From: Fulvimonas sp. R45
Lineage (GTDB): Bacteria; Pseudomonadota; Gammaproteobacteria; Xanthomonadales; Rhodanobacteraceae
DNA length: 64,000 bases
Assembly (NCBI RefSeq): GCF_030504985.1
Contig: NZ_JASERU010000005.1
Coordinates: 124,001 to 188,000, forward strand
Reading direction: 5' to 3'
Every line of letters begins with the position of its first letter. The stretch's first letter is position 1. Position numbers and translations under genes: made by a program. A model generated the notes under the pieces. The model was not told where the DNA came from. It was given only the letters and a program-made list of their open reading frames with translations, and did not search any database. This document shows positions 6,345 through 15,736 of this stretch, one piece after another.

Positions 6345-9338
6345 CTAGATGTCCAGCGAAACGGTGAGCTGGGTGAAGCGCGGGGCCTGGAAGCCGATCG
6401 GCTGCCGGAAGGTCGGGTTGGTCTCGTCGGAGATGTCGGTCTGCAGGTCCTGGTCCACGCGCACGGTGCGCTGCTGGTTGAGCAGGTTGTAGACCGCCAG
6501 CTTCACGCGCAGGTTGCCGCCATTGAACGGTCGCAGGTAGCTGATGCTGGCGTCCAGGGTATAGGTCCACGGCATGTGGCCGTACTTGCCGCGCGGCGAG
6601 TTCACGTAGACGCGGTCCTCGGAGACGCTCGAGTCGCACTTGTCCACGCAGATGTAGTAGCTGTGGTAGTTGGTCTTGTCGAACGGGTTGCCCACGCCGA
6701 AGCCGGTGATCGGGCCGCCGGAATGGACGTCCATGTTGGCGCCCACCTGCCAGTGCGGGGTGATCGCATAGGTGCCGCGCAGCTTGAGCTGGTGGCGGCG
6801 GTCGTTGGGCAGCGGGCCGTCGCCGCCGTAGTTCACCCACGGGTTGTCGAAGTTCTCGGTGCGGCCGGTATCCGCGAAATTGGTGTCGGAATTCACCGGC
6901 CCCTCGGCGTTGCCGCGGTTCCACGACATCACGTAGGAGGCATTGAATGCCCACTTCTCGTCCCAGGCGCGGTCGAGCTGGAACTCCACCGCGGTATAGG
7001 TGCGCTTGGGCTTCACCCAGCCGCGCTGGCCGAGGTAGTTGCCCTGCGAGTCGTACATCGCCCAGCCCTGCCTGGAGGTGTCGATGGTGAGGTAGCCGTC
7101 CGGCGTGCCGGTGCAGTGGGTGTCGCCCCACACGGTGACCTTCTTGCCCGGGTTGGCCATCACCCAGCCGATGTAGCCGTCGCCGCCGCATTGCGGGGTG
7201 GCGCTGATCTCCATGTCGTCGATGGCGTTGTGCAGGCGCCGGTAGGTGCCGCTGACGCCCCACGACCACTTCGGGTCGAGCATCTGCTGGAAGCCGAGGA
7301 TGGCCTCGTCCTGGTAGACCGGGTCCATGTGGCGGTCGACGGCGGCGCGCTGGTCGCGCACGGTGCCGTCGCCCTGCGAGACGTCCACCTCGCCGATCTG
7401 CGGTCCGAGCTTCGGCACCGCGTACTGCACGCCGTTGACGGTCTGGATGTCCCAGCCGTTGAAGGCGTAGTAGGTGCGTTCGTCAAGGAGCGCGCCACCC
7501 TGCTTGATGTTGATGACGTTGGCCACCGGCAGGTAGTAGCGGCCCAGGTTGCCGAACAGCTTGGTGCTGCCGTCGCCCTTCATGTCCCAGGAGAAGCCCA
7601 GCCGGGGCGCGTACTGCCGGTCCATCTTGATGTAGGTGTGGCCGGCGCCGTCCTTGTTGTCGAAGCTGTCGTTGCGCAGGCCCAGGTTGAGCACGAAGCT
7701 GGGCGTGATCGACCAGTTGTCCTCGACGTACCAGGCCGAGTTGTCGGTCTCGTAGCTGCCGGAGATCTGGTAGCGGCGCGCGCGGATGTAGGCGTCGTAG
7801 CCCGGCGGCACCACGCCGTCGTTGGGAATGGTGGAGCCGGCCTTGGCCGCGTAGAGGTTGTAGTAGTACGCGCCGGGGCCGGCGTAGTACTGGTCCAGCG
7901 TGGAGGTGTCGACCTCGTGGTCGTAGCCGAAGCGCAGCAGGTGGTCACCCAGCGTCCACTCGAAGTCCGCGCGGCCCTGCTTGCGGGTGTCCTCGCGGTT
8001 GTAGACGGTCGAACTGTTGGTGCAGCCGAGCTGCACACCCGGGTCGTGGATCGACAGGAAGCCGTTGGTGGCGGACACGTAGTTGCACTGCGCGTCGAGC
8101 AGCGAGCTGGTGCGCGCCTGGCGCTCGTTGCGGCCGTACATCAGCTTCATCGACAGGTCGTTGGTGAGGTAGCTGGACCAGGTCAGCGCCCAGTTGCGGC
8201 CGCCGGTGTCGTTGTAGACTTGGTTGATGCGGCTGCTGAGCGTGTCGGTGTCGAAGTCGTAGCCGTACTGGTCGCCCACGTCGTGGTTCTTGTCCGAGAA
8301 GGCCATCAGCGACAGCGTGTTGTTGTCGGTGACGTTCCAGTCGATGGTGCCGCCCCAGAAACCGGTGTGGGCGCCGTGGATGGTCATCGAGGTGCCGGTG
8401 TCGTCGGTGTTGCGCGGCGAGCTGCCGCGCGCCTCGTACATGGCGAAGAAGAACAGCTTGTCCTTCACGATCGGGCCGGAGGCCCACACGTTGGTCTTGA
8501 TCAGCGAATCGCGGTCGCGGCTGGCGGTGTAGTAGCGGCGGCCGTCGGCGTCGTAGTGGTCGCGCGCCACCGAGTGCCAGTTGCCCGGCTCCATGGTGAT
8601 CTCGGTGCCGGCGTGGAACTCGTTGGTGCCCGAGCGCGCCACCGCGTTGACCACACCGCCGGTGGTGCGGCCGAATTCCACCGAGTAGCCGCCGGTCTTC
8701 ACCTGGAACTGCTGGTAGAACGCGAACGGGGCCTCGGAGAAGCCGTTGCGGTTGTAGAAGTCGGTGACGTTGAGGCCGTTGACGTAGTAGGCGTTCTCGG
8801 CGATCGAGGAGCCGCCGAAGGAGATGCCGCCGAAGCCGGCGTTGCCCTTGACCACGCCCGGCGCCAGCAGCGCGACGGAGGTGACGTTCTGGTCCACCGG
8901 CAGGCGGGCCAGCTCGGCGCGGGTGACCACGGTGGCCGATTCGGTGGAACTGACGTCGATCACCGGCAGCACCGAGCCGGTGACCTGCACCGAGGCGAGG
9001 TTGGTGGCGCTGACCTGGCCGATGTCCACGGTGGTCGAGGTGCCCAGGTTCACCGTGACCTGCCGTGGCGAACCCAGCGCCTGGCCGTCCTTGCTGGCGG
9101 TCAGGGTGTACTGGCCCACCGGCAGGAACGGCAGGCGGTAGCTGCCGTCGCTGCCGGCCACCACGGTGCGGGTGAGGCCGGTGGCCGGGTTGACCACGGT
9201 CACGCTGGCGCCGGGCCGGGTGCGGCCCGTCACGCTGCCATCGTTGTTGCCGGCCAGCGCCGGCAGGCCCAGCGACGCCAGGGCAAGACCCATGGCGGCG
9301 CACAACACGGTCCTGCGGATGTTTCGACTGCTGCTCAT
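6345..9338 (-). CDS. Oar-like TonB-dependent outer-membrane receptor
   Basis: A 997-aa protein with a signal peptide ending ...LGLPALAG. It is followed by a carboxypeptidase-regulatory-like Ig domain (about 25-105), a plug domain (about 130-240, with the VNGLNVTDFYNR and VEFGRTTGGVVNAV blocks) and a long beta-barrel region ending in an aromatic-rich strand. This is the Oar layout common in Xanthomonadales, where such receptors take up peptides, glycans or unknown large substrates using TonB energy. ATG 9338 was chosen because GGGGAGATGGGG lies just upstream; the frame also opens at 9374. The transglutaminase-like gene ends 62 bases upstream on the same strand, so both are probably one operon ending at the terminator at 6127. 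Confidence 0.92.
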   Translation of the reverse strand: MSSSRNIRRTVLCAAMGLALASLGLPALAGNNDGSVTGRTRPGASVTVVNPATGLTRTVVAGSDGSYRLPFLPVGQYTLTASKDGQALGSPRQVTVNLGTSTTVDIGQVSATNLASVQVTGSVLPVIDVSSTESATVVTRAELARLPVDQNVTSVALLAPGVVKGNAGFGGISFGGSSIAENAYYVNGLNVTDFYNRNGFSEAPFAFYQQFQVKTGGYSVEFGRTTGGVVNAVARSGTNEFHAGTEITMEPGNWHSVARDHYDADGRRYYTASRDRDSLIKTNVWASGPIVKDKLFFFAMYEARGSSPRNTDDTGTSMTIHGAHTGFWGGTIDWNVTDNNTLSLMAFSDKNHDVGDQYGYDFDTDTLSSRINQVYNDTGGRNWALTWSSYLTNDLSMKLMYGRNERQARTSSLLDAQCNYVSATNGFLSIHDPGVQLGCTNSSTVYNREDTRKQGRADFEWTLGDHLLRFGYDHEVDTSTLDQYYAGPGAYYYNLYAAKAGSTIPNDGVVPPGYDAYIRARRYQISGSYETDNSAWYVEDNWSITPSFVLNLGLRNDSFDNKDGAGHTYIKMDRQYAPRLGFSWDMKGDGSTKLFGNLGRYYLPVANVINIKQGGALLDERTYYAFNGWDIQTVNGVQYAVPKLGPQIGEVDVSQGDGTVRDQRAAVDRHMDPVYQDEAILGFQQMLDPKWSWGVSGTYRRLHNAIDDMEISATPQCGGDGYIGWVMANPGKKVTVWGDTHCTGTPDGYLTIDTSRQGWAMYDSQGNYLGQRGWVKPKRTYTAVEFQLDRAWDEKWAFNASYVMSWNRGNAEGPVNSDTNFADTGRTENFDNPWVNYGGDGPLPNDRRHQLKLRGTYAITPHWQVGANMDVHSGGPITGFGVGNPFDKTNYHSYYICVDKCDSSVSEDRVYVNSPRGKYGHMPWTYTLDASISYLRPFNGGNLRVKLAVYNLLNQQRTVRVDQDLQTDISDETNPTFRQPIGFQAPRFTQLTVSLDI

Positions 9339-9399
9339 GATCCCCATCTCCCCCATCGACGTCGTCGATGCCATCTATGAAAAACGGTGGTTGGTCGAA

Positions 9400-10926
9400 C
9401 TATCGGTGCGCGCTTCCCTGCGTCGTCGTCGTGGCGGGCGCCCCGACGGGCGTCCACGTGAAGCCGTAATGCCATTGGTCGTAGTAGAGGTTGCCGCCGC
9501 TCCACTCGACCTCGCCCCGCTGCGAATCCACGGTGTCGGAGCGGAAGTGGCGCTTGGCCGGTACCAGCGGCTGGCCGAAGTCGCTGTTGAAGGCGACGCG
9601 CCAGGCGTCCAGCCCGCCGAGGTAGAACCATTCCAGCGCGTCGTCACCGGGCTTCGGATGCGCGCCCGGGCGCAGCCGGCCGAAGGTGACGTCCATCGGC
9701 ACCCAGCCGTAGGGGGCGAGGTAGAGCTGGCCCCAGTCGTGGATGTCGTCGTAGCCGCCGGGCGCGAAGATCGCGCCGGACTGCCAGCGCGCCGGGATCC
9801 CGTTCATGCGCAGCAGGGTGATCAGCAGCAGGGTCTGCTGGCCGCAGTCGGCGTGGCCGGCGTGCAGCGCGTAGTCGCTAATGTTGGGAATGGTGGAGTA
9901 CTCGCGCGCGCCGGCCCACGGGATCTCGTCCACCGCGGCGAACAGCTTCTGCGCGATGCGGTAGGGGTTGGTCTCGTCGCCCACCACCTGCCGTGAGAAC
10001 AGCCGCATCTGTTCGGTGAACACCACGTGCGGCGGGCGCTCGGCCACGTAGGGCGCCAGCTCCGGCGTGATCTTCGCCGGCACCACGTTCGCCGGGTCGA
10101 TCACGTGGTACTGCGCGTCGAGGGTCAGCTCGTAGGTGACCGAGAACGCGGTGGGCTTGCCGGCCTGCGCGGTCTTCTCGAAGTACGCCGTGCGCTGCGG
10201 CGCGTCGGCCGGCGCGAGCTCGTGCCGCGCCGGCTCGCTGGCCACGTAGCGGATGTCTTCCTGCTGGCCGGGCAGCGGCTTCGGGTAGGGGATCCACGCG
10301 CGCACCACCTGTCCGGCCGGCACCGCGTCGGCGTCCACCGTCAGCGTCTGGGTGATGCGCACGCGGTGCGGTTCGACGCTGCTGCGCTGTTCCTTCAGGG
10401 CGGCGTGGCGCACCTTGCGGTGGTAGTCGTTGAGGGCGCCCATCGGGTCGTCGTCGAAGGGCGCGGGGTGCGCGCGCCGCATCGCGGCCTCGTCGCTGAG
10501 GCGGAACAGGTTGGAGGCGTCGCGCTTGAAGTACAGCGTGCGGCCGTCGATCACCATGTGCTCGAGCAGGCCGTGCGCGTCCCAGCGGCGGAATTCCTCG
10601 TCGCGCAGGTCGGGTATCTGCTGGCGGATGCGGGCTTTCAGCGCGTCCGCGTCCAGCGTGAAGTCGAGCGCGATGCGATGCATGCGTTCGCGCTGGAACA
10701 GCAGCGCCTGGCGGTCGGCGGAAGCGAGGCCGGGCGCGGCCAGCGCGCGACCGATGGCCGCGCCGGCGGCCTGGAACTGGCCGGCGTCGACCATCGCGGC
10801 GACGTCGGCCGGCGTCCCGCCGGCGGCCCGGGCCAGCGCGCACGGCGCGGCGAGCAAGGCCAGGACGAACAGCAGGCGCGACCCGTGGCCGGATGCCTGA
10901 TGCGAAGCGGTTGCCACATTCCCCAT
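9400..10926 (-). CDS. Exported transglutaminase-like protein
   Basis: A 508-aa protein with an N-terminal signal segment (LLFVLALLAAPCALA) and a transglutaminase-like cysteine-protease core near the C-terminus. The triad is C361 (HADCGQQ), H396 (DIHDWGQ) and D412 (VPMDVTFG). Bacterial proteins of this fold usually act as proteases or peptidases and not as cross-linkers. The first 250 residues contain no domain I recognise. ATG 10926 follows GTGGGG at a suitable distance and puts the signal peptide at the N-terminus; the frame opens upstream at 10986. It is transcribed divergently from the DUF819 gene and precedes the TonB receptor, so it may process the imported substrate. That role is inferred. 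Confidence 0.85.
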   Translation of the reverse strand: MGNVATASHQASGHGSRLLFVLALLAAPCALARAAGGTPADVAAMVDAGQFQAAGAAIGRALAAPGLASADRQALLFQRERMHRIALDFTLDADALKARIRQQIPDLRDEEFRRWDAHGLLEHMVIDGRTLYFKRDASNLFRLSDEAAMRRAHPAPFDDDPMGALNDYHRKVRHAALKEQRSSVEPHRVRITQTLTVDADAVPAGQVVRAWIPYPKPLPGQQEDIRYVASEPARHELAPADAPQRTAYFEKTAQAGKPTAFSVTYELTLDAQYHVIDPANVVPAKITPELAPYVAERPPHVVFTEQMRLFSRQVVGDETNPYRIAQKLFAAVDEIPWAGAREYSTIPNISDYALHAGHADCGQQTLLLITLLRMNGIPARWQSGAIFAPGGYDDIHDWGQLYLAPYGWVPMDVTFGRLRPGAHPKPGDDALEWFYLGGLDAWRVAFNSDFGQPLVPAKRHFRSDTVDSQRGEVEWSGGNLYYDQWHYGFTWTPVGAPATTTTQGSAHR

Positions 10927-10957
10927 GAGAAGACCCCACAATGCTTCCCGAAAGGGC

Positions 10958-10986
10958 TGTGTAGCATGCTTGCAATCGACGGTCAA
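10958..10986 (-). promoter_or_regulatory. Candidate promoter of the transglutaminase/TonB receptor operon
   Basis: Read on the minus strand, TTGACC (10986-10981) and TACACA (10963-10958) are 17 bases apart. The -35 matches the sigma-70 consensus at 5 of 6 positions; the -10 is weak. The predicted leader to ATG 10926 is about 25 bases. Confidence 0.45.
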
Positions 10987-10997
10987 TAATTTATGCT
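10970..10997 (+). promoter_or_regulatory. Candidate promoter of the DUF819/NlpC/epimerase operon
   Basis: TTGCAA (10970-10975) and TATGCT (10992-10997) are separated by 16 bases. The predicted start site falls just before the palindrome at 11012-11030. It overlaps the opposing promoter, so one bound repressor could affect both. Confidence 0.45.
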
Positions 10998-11011
10998 TCT
11001 GTCATTTTTAG

Positions 11012-11042
11012 ATGGAATCAAGTATTCCATTGCGGATGGAAT
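11012..11042. promoter_or_regulatory. Palindromic operator, TGGAAT-N5-ATTCCA plus a third half-site
   Basis: A perfect inverted repeat with 7-bp arms (ATGGAAT at 11012-11018, ATTCCAT at 11024-11030) is followed by another ATGGAAT half-site at 11036-11042. It lies immediately downstream of the plus-strand promoter, in the repressor position. The MurR/RpiR-type regulator encoded at 14841 is the obvious candidate ligand, by analogy with TGGAAT-like sites of that family. This is inference. Confidence 0.6.
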
Positions 11043-11084
11043 GGCCCGCCGCCGCGTCGCGACGGGCCCCGACAAGGGGAAACG

Positions 11085-12239
11085 ATGATCCACACGGTCT
11101 GGCCTTATCTCGCGGTGATGCTGCTGGTCGCCGGCCTGTTCCCGGCGATCGAGCGCTACTCCGGCTGGCGCCTGTTCAATGTGCTGCCGCCGATCGTGCT
11201 GACCTACCTGGTGGTCACCGCGCTGTCGGTGTCGGGGCTGTGGCAGGTGAACGCCGGGATCCACGCCGCGCAGGCCACGCTGATCGCGCGGACGATCCCG
11301 GCGCTGCTGTTCCTGCTGATGATCAACTGCGACCTGCGCGCGATCTTCGCGCTGGGGCCGCGCGTGCTGGCGGTGTTCGCCTGCACCTCGGCGTGCCTGT
11401 TCGTGGCCTTCGTCGGCACCTTCCTGGTCTACCGGCGCTGGCTGCCGCCGGGCGACGGCTGGATGCCGCTGGCGGCGCTGTCCGGCAGTTGGGTGGGCGG
11501 CAGCGCCAACATGGTGGCGGTGAAGCAGGCCATCGGCATGCCGGACTCGATGCTGGCGTTCTCGTTGCTCACCGACGCGCTGGGCTATTCGACCTGGGTG
11601 GTGGTGCTGTTCTCGGTCGGGCCGCTGGCGGCGGCGTTCAACCGCTGGACGCGGGCGAAGTCCAGCGGCGACCTGGTGGTGGCCGAGCGGCCGGCCACCG
11701 GGCCGGTGAAGTACGACCACGTGCTGCTGTGGCTGGGCGCGGCGCTGGCGGTGGGGTCGCTCTCGGCCTGGCTGGGCGGCAAGCTGCCCACGTCGAGCAT
11801 GGTCTCGCCCACCACCTGGACGATCCTGCTGGCCACCGTCGCCGGCCTGGTGGTGGCGCACACGCCGCTGGCGCGCTTCCCCGGCGCTTCCACCATCTCC
11901 AGCGCGCTGCTGATCAGCGTGGTGGCGGTGCTGGCTTCGCAGAGCAACTTCCAGGGCATCGCGCAGGCGCCGCTGTACATCGTCTGCGGGCTCACCGTGA
12001 TCGCGATCCACGCCGGGCTGCTGGTGCTGCTGGCGCGGCTGTTCCATTTCGACCTGTACCTGTGCGGCATCGCCTCGCTGGCGCACATCGGCGGGGTGGC
12101 GGCCACGCCGGTGCTGGCCGCCAGCTATTCGAAGTCGCTGGTGCCGGTGGGCGTCCTGCTGGCGCTGCTCGGCTATATCCTCGGCACCGGCTACGGCCTG
12201 GTGGTGGCCAGCGTGATGTCGCACCTGGCGGCCATGTAG
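11085..12239 (+). CDS. DUF819 family integral membrane protein
   Basis: A 384-residue, highly hydrophobic protein with about ten predicted membrane helices and a conserved GSWVGGSANMVAV motif in the middle. That motif and the overall layout match the DUF819 (YjcL) family, whose transport substrate is not established. ATG 11085 follows AAGGGGAA. It is the first gene of the plus-strand operon with the NlpC/P60 peptidase and the Ala-Glu epimerase. In that context it may import muropeptide-derived peptides or amino acids; this is inferred from neighbours only. Confidence 0.88.
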   Translation: MIHTVWPYLAVMLLVAGLFPAIERYSGWRLFNVLPPIVLTYLVVTALSVSGLWQVNAGIHAAQATLIARTIPALLFLLMINCDLRAIFALGPRVLAVFACTSACLFVAFVGTFLVYRRWLPPGDGWMPLAALSGSWVGGSANMVAVKQAIGMPDSMLAFSLLTDALGYSTWVVVLFSVGPLAAAFNRWTRAKSSGDLVVAERPATGPVKYDHVLLWLGAALAVGSLSAWLGGKLPTSSMVSPTTWTILLATVAGLVVAHTPLARFPGASTISSALLISVVAVLASQSNFQGIAQAPLYIVCGLTVIAIHAGLLVLLARLFHFDLYLCGIASLAHIGGVAATPVLAASYSKSLVPVGVLLALLGYILGTGYGLVVASVMSHLAAM

Positions 12240-12252
12240 GCGAAGGAGTGAA

Positions 12253-13665
12253 ATGATGAAACGTCCGATGCTCGCGGCGCTGGCCTTCGCCCTCGCGCTG
12301 GTCCACGCGCCGGTGCCGGCGGCCGATGTGCCTGCGGCCACGCTGCCGATCCCGCCGCACGGTGTGCCCGGCGTGGGCGACGCGCAGCTCACCCCGCAGT
12401 TCTGGATCGGGCTGCAGGCACAGCCCGACCGGCCGATCCTCACCCGCGCCGCGATCGATGCCCAGAACGCCAAGCTGCTGCGGATCGATCCCTCGATGCA
12501 CGACCTCGCGACGCTGCCCGCCACGCTGCCGCGCGCGCAGGTGGCGGACTGGATCGGGCGCCGGTCGAAGCGGCCCGCGCGCACGCTGTACGACGTGCAC
12601 GGCCAGCCGGTGCCCGCGGCCACGCTCGACCGGCTGATGGATGCGGTGGCGCTGGACGCCATCCCCGCTCGGGTGACGGTGCGCTACGGCCTGGTGGTGC
12701 ACCGCGCCGCGCTGCGCGGCTTCCCCACCACGCTGCGCGTGTTCAGCCGCCAGGGCGACACCGACATCGACCGCTTCCAGGAAAGCGCCGAGTTCCCCGG
12801 CACGCCGGTGGCGATCGTGCACGCCAGCCGCGATGGCCAGTGGCTGTTCGTGGTCAGCCCGCGCTACGCGGCGTGGATGCAGGCGAAGTACGTGGCCGAG
12901 GGGCCCAGGGACACCGTGCTCGGCTACGCCGCGAAGACGCCGTACCGCGTGGTCACCGGCGCCAGCGTGCGCACCGTGTTCACGCCCGAGCAGCCGGCGG
13001 TGTCGCAATTGCAGCTCGACATGGGCACGCGCGTGCCGCTGTTCACCGCGCTGCCGCCCGATGCGCCGGTGAACGGCCAGACCGCGTACGCGGCCTACAC
13101 GCTGCAACTGCCGGTCCGCAAGGACGACGGTAGCCTGGAACTGGTGCCCGCCCTGCTGCAGAAGAACACCGACACCGCTTCCGACGACCTGCCGCTGACG
13201 CCGCGCAACCTGCTCACCCAGGCGTTCAAGTTCCTCGGCGAACGCTACGGCTGGGGCCATGCCTACGACGGCCGCGACTGTTCCGGCTTCGTCTCCGACG
13301 TGTACCGCAGCATGGGCGTGCAGATGCCGCGCAACACCAGCGACCAGGGCGTGAGCCCGGCGCTGCAGCACCGCCTGTTCACCAAGGCCGACAGCCACGA
13401 GGCGCGCGTCAAGGCGGCGCTGCAGCTGAAGCTCGGCGACCTGGTCTACATCCCCGGCCACGTGATGATGGTGCTGGGCCAGTGGCAGGGCCAGCCATGG
13501 GTGATCCACGACGTGCTGGGCATGAGCTACCGCAGGCCCGACGGCTCCACCGCTCACGTCAAGCTCAACGCCGTGTCGGTGACGCCGCTGCTGCCGATGC
13601 TCTACGGCAGCGACGGCTCCACCTTCATCGACCACATGACCAGCATCGTGCGCATCCGTCCCTGA
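12253..13665 (+). CDS. NlpC/P60 family peptidase with SH3-like domains
   Basis: A 470-aa exported protein: signal peptide (ending near residue 24, PVPAAD), a central region resembling bacterial SH3 domains (about 100-270), and a C-terminal NlpC/P60 catalytic domain. The triad is C343 (GRDCSGF), H403 (PGHVMMV) and probably H419 (WVIHDV). Such enzymes cut gamma-D-Glu-DAP or related bonds in cell-wall stem peptides (YkfC-like). ATG 12253 is followed at once by ATG 12256, and AAGGAG is upstream. It lies 13 bases after the DUF819 gene and before the epimerase, an arrangement like the Bacillus ykf pathway that turns L-Ala-D-Glu into usable amino acids. Confidence 0.9.
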   Translation: MMKRPMLAALAFALALVHAPVPAADVPAATLPIPPHGVPGVGDAQLTPQFWIGLQAQPDRPILTRAAIDAQNAKLLRIDPSMHDLATLPATLPRAQVADWIGRRSKRPARTLYDVHGQPVPAATLDRLMDAVALDAIPARVTVRYGLVVHRAALRGFPTTLRVFSRQGDTDIDRFQESAEFPGTPVAIVHASRDGQWLFVVSPRYAAWMQAKYVAEGPRDTVLGYAAKTPYRVVTGASVRTVFTPEQPAVSQLQLDMGTRVPLFTALPPDAPVNGQTAYAAYTLQLPVRKDDGSLELVPALLQKNTDTASDDLPLTPRNLLTQAFKFLGERYGWGHAYDGRDCSGFVSDVYRSMGVQMPRNTSDQGVSPALQHRLFTKADSHEARVKAALQLKLGDLVYIPGHVMMVLGQWQGQPWVIHDVLGMSYRRPDGSTAHVKLNAVSVTPLLPMLYGSDGSTFIDHMTSIVRIRP

Positions 13666-13726
13666 CGCGCACGGGAAGGCCGCCCGCCAGGGCGTTTCCG
13701 CACCCAGGACAAGAACAAGCGACCCC

Positions 13727-14830
13727 ATGAAGATCACAGACATCCAGTTCGGCATGCTGCGGGTGCCGCTGAAGACGCCATTCAAGACCGCGCTGCGCAC
13801 GGTCAACCAGGTCGAGGACATCGTGGTGATGGTGCACACCGACACCGGCCACGTGGGCTACGGCGAGGCGCCGGCCACCGCGGTGATCACCGGCGACACC
13901 CACGGCTCCATCGTCGACGCGATCCGCCACTACATCGCGCCGCGGCTGATCGGCCAGGACGTGGCCGACCTCAACCGGCTGACCCGCGCGATCCAGTCCT
14001 CGATGGAGAAGAACTCCAGCGCCAAGGCGGCGGTGGAGATCGCGCTGTACGACCTGTGGGGCCAGCTCTACGGCGCGCCGCTGTACAAGCTGCTGGGCGG
14101 CGGCGACCCCGTCATCACCACCGACATCACCATCAGCGTGGACTACATCGACAAGATGGTGGCCGACTCGGTCGCGGCGGTGGAGCGCGGCTTCGAGTCG
14201 CTGAAGATCAAGGTCGGCAAGGACATCGGCGTCGACATCGAGCGAGTCAAGGCGATCTACGCCGCGGTGGAGGGCCGCGCGCTGCTGCGCCTGGACGCCA
14301 ACCAGGGCTGGACCGCCAAGCAGGCGGTCTACGCGCTGCAGACGCTGGAGGAGGCCGGCATCAAGCTGGAGCTGGTCGAGCAGCCGGTGAAGGCGCGCGA
14401 CCTGGAGGGCATGCGCTACGTCACCGAGCGCGTGCACACCCCGGTGATGGCCGACGAGAGCGTGTTCGGCCCGATGGAAGTGATCGAGTTGATCCGCCTG
14501 CGTGCGGCCGACATCATCAACATCAAGCTGATGAAGACGGGGGGTATCTCCAATGCGGTGCGCATCGCCGACATCGCCGCCATGCACGGGGTGGAATGCA
14601 TGATCGGCTGCATGCTGGAAACCTCGATCAGCGTGGCCGCCGCGGTGCACGTGGCGGTGGCCAAGGCCGACGTGATCACCAAGGTCGACCTGGACGGCCC
14701 CTCGCTGTGCCAGTTCAATCCGGTGGACGGCGGGGTGATCTTCAACGAGTCCGAGATCTCGGTGACGGATGCGCCCGGCCTGGGCATCCGCGAGATCCGC
14801 GGGCTCGAATCCGGCATCGCCGCGGCCTGA
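13727..14830 (+). CDS. L-Ala-D/L-Glu dipeptide epimerase (enolase superfamily)
   Basis: A 367-aa enolase-superfamily enzyme that inverts the D-Glu centre of L-Ala-D-Glu released from peptidoglycan. General bases are K160-x-K162 and K267. Magnesium ligands are D190, E218 and D243. The D321-x-D323 pair that binds the dipeptide amino end in known Ala-Glu epimerases is present, which makes this specificity more likely than muconate or succinylbenzoate chemistry. It follows the NlpC/P60 gene and is followed 10 bases later by the RpiR regulator. All catalytic residues look intact. Confidence 0.94.
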   Translation: MKITDIQFGMLRVPLKTPFKTALRTVNQVEDIVVMVHTDTGHVGYGEAPATAVITGDTHGSIVDAIRHYIAPRLIGQDVADLNRLTRAIQSSMEKNSSAKAAVEIALYDLWGQLYGAPLYKLLGGGDPVITTDITISVDYIDKMVADSVAAVERGFESLKIKVGKDIGVDIERVKAIYAAVEGRALLRLDANQGWTAKQAVYALQTLEEAGIKLELVEQPVKARDLEGMRYVTERVHTPVMADESVFGPMEVIELIRLRAADIINIKLMKTGGISNAVRIADIAAMHGVECMIGCMLETSISVAAAVHVAVAKADVITKVDLDGPSLCQFNPVDGGVIFNESEISVTDAPGLGIREIRGLESGIAAA

Positions 14831-14840
14831 GGCGACGCCC

Positions 14841-15698
14841 ATGTCGCCGCTGGTGAAGATCCGTTCCGAGCGCGACCAGATGTCCGCGGTGGAGCGCCGC
14901 ATCGCCGACTACATCCTGGAGAACGCGCACCTGCTGCGCGACTATTCCTCGCAGCAACTCGCCAACGCGCTGGGCATCAGCCAGTCCAGCGTGGTGAAGT
15001 TCACCCAGAAGCTGGGCTTCAAGGGCTACCCCGACCTCAAGTACTCGGTGGGCGAGGCGATCGCCCGCGCCGACAACGGCGACGACGAGCAGGCTGCGGC
15101 GCAGCCCGGCGGCGAGACGGACGAGTCGCTGGCCGGCGGCCTGTGGCGGCGCAAGTCCGAGGCGGAGGAGGCGACCCGCCTGATCAACCCGCCGCAGACC
15201 CTGGCCGCGGTGGCCGAGACGATCGGTACCGCCGGACGCAGCGGCAAGGTGTTCATCATCGGCCTCGGCGAGGACGACATCCATGCGCGCGGCTTCGCGC
15301 TGAAGCTGTCGCTGCTGGGCATCCTCACCGTGCACAACTTCGACACCGCTCGGATGACCGCCAACGCCTCCGCCGCCGGCCCCGGCGACGTGCTGGTGGT
15401 GTTCTCCGAACACGGCAACCATCCGGCGCTGTGCAAGATCAGCCGCTACTTCCGCGAGCGGCGCGGGCAGGTGGTCAGCGTGACCCGGCACACCGCCAAT
15501 CCGCTGCGCACGCTGGCCGACGTGGCGCTGCTGGTGTCGGCGCACGACGAGCGGCCGTACATCCAGCCGCTGCTCTACCAGTCCGCGCTGCAGCACCTGC
15601 TGGACGGCATCTTCGTGCGCCTGTGCGAGGGCGACGATATGCGCCATGCGCAATTGGTGGCCAACCTGGACCGCATCCAGCAGATGCTGGAGCCGTGA
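14841..15698 (+). CDS. MurR/RpiR family transcriptional regulator
   Basis: A 285-aa regulator with an N-terminal helix-turn-helix of the RpiR type (about 15-80, with ANALGISQSSVVKFTQKLGF) and a C-terminal SIS domain (about 115-260) that normally senses a phosphosugar or a cell-wall metabolite. ATG 14841 starts 10 bases after the epimerase stop, so it is co-transcribed with the peptide-recycling genes. An acidic/alanine-rich linker (DNGDDEQAAAQPGGETDES) separates the domains. It probably binds the palindrome at 11012 and represses its own operon, as MurR does for muramate catabolism. The effector cannot be read from sequence. Confidence 0.9.
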   Translation: MSPLVKIRSERDQMSAVERRIADYILENAHLLRDYSSQQLANALGISQSSVVKFTQKLGFKGYPDLKYSVGEAIARADNGDDEQAAAQPGGETDESLAGGLWRRKSEAEEATRLINPPQTLAAVAETIGTAGRSGKVFIIGLGEDDIHARGFALKLSLLGILTVHNFDTARMTANASAAGPGDVLVVFSEHGNHPALCKISRYFRERRGQVVSVTRHTANPLRTLADVALLVSAHDERPYIQPLLYQSALQHLLDGIFVRLCEGDDMRHAQLVANLDRIQQMLEP

Positions 15699-15719
15699 GT
15701 GGACGTCCGGACGTCCACT
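15698..15719. other. Perfect 22-bp palindrome after the rpiR-like gene
   Basis: Arms AGTGGACGTCC and GGACGTCCACT meet with no loop, starting at the last base of the stop codon. No T-run follows, so it is not a classical terminator. It may act as a hairpin at the operon end or as a protein site. Confidence 0.5.
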
Positions 15720-15736
15720 TGCGCCATGCCCTTGAG

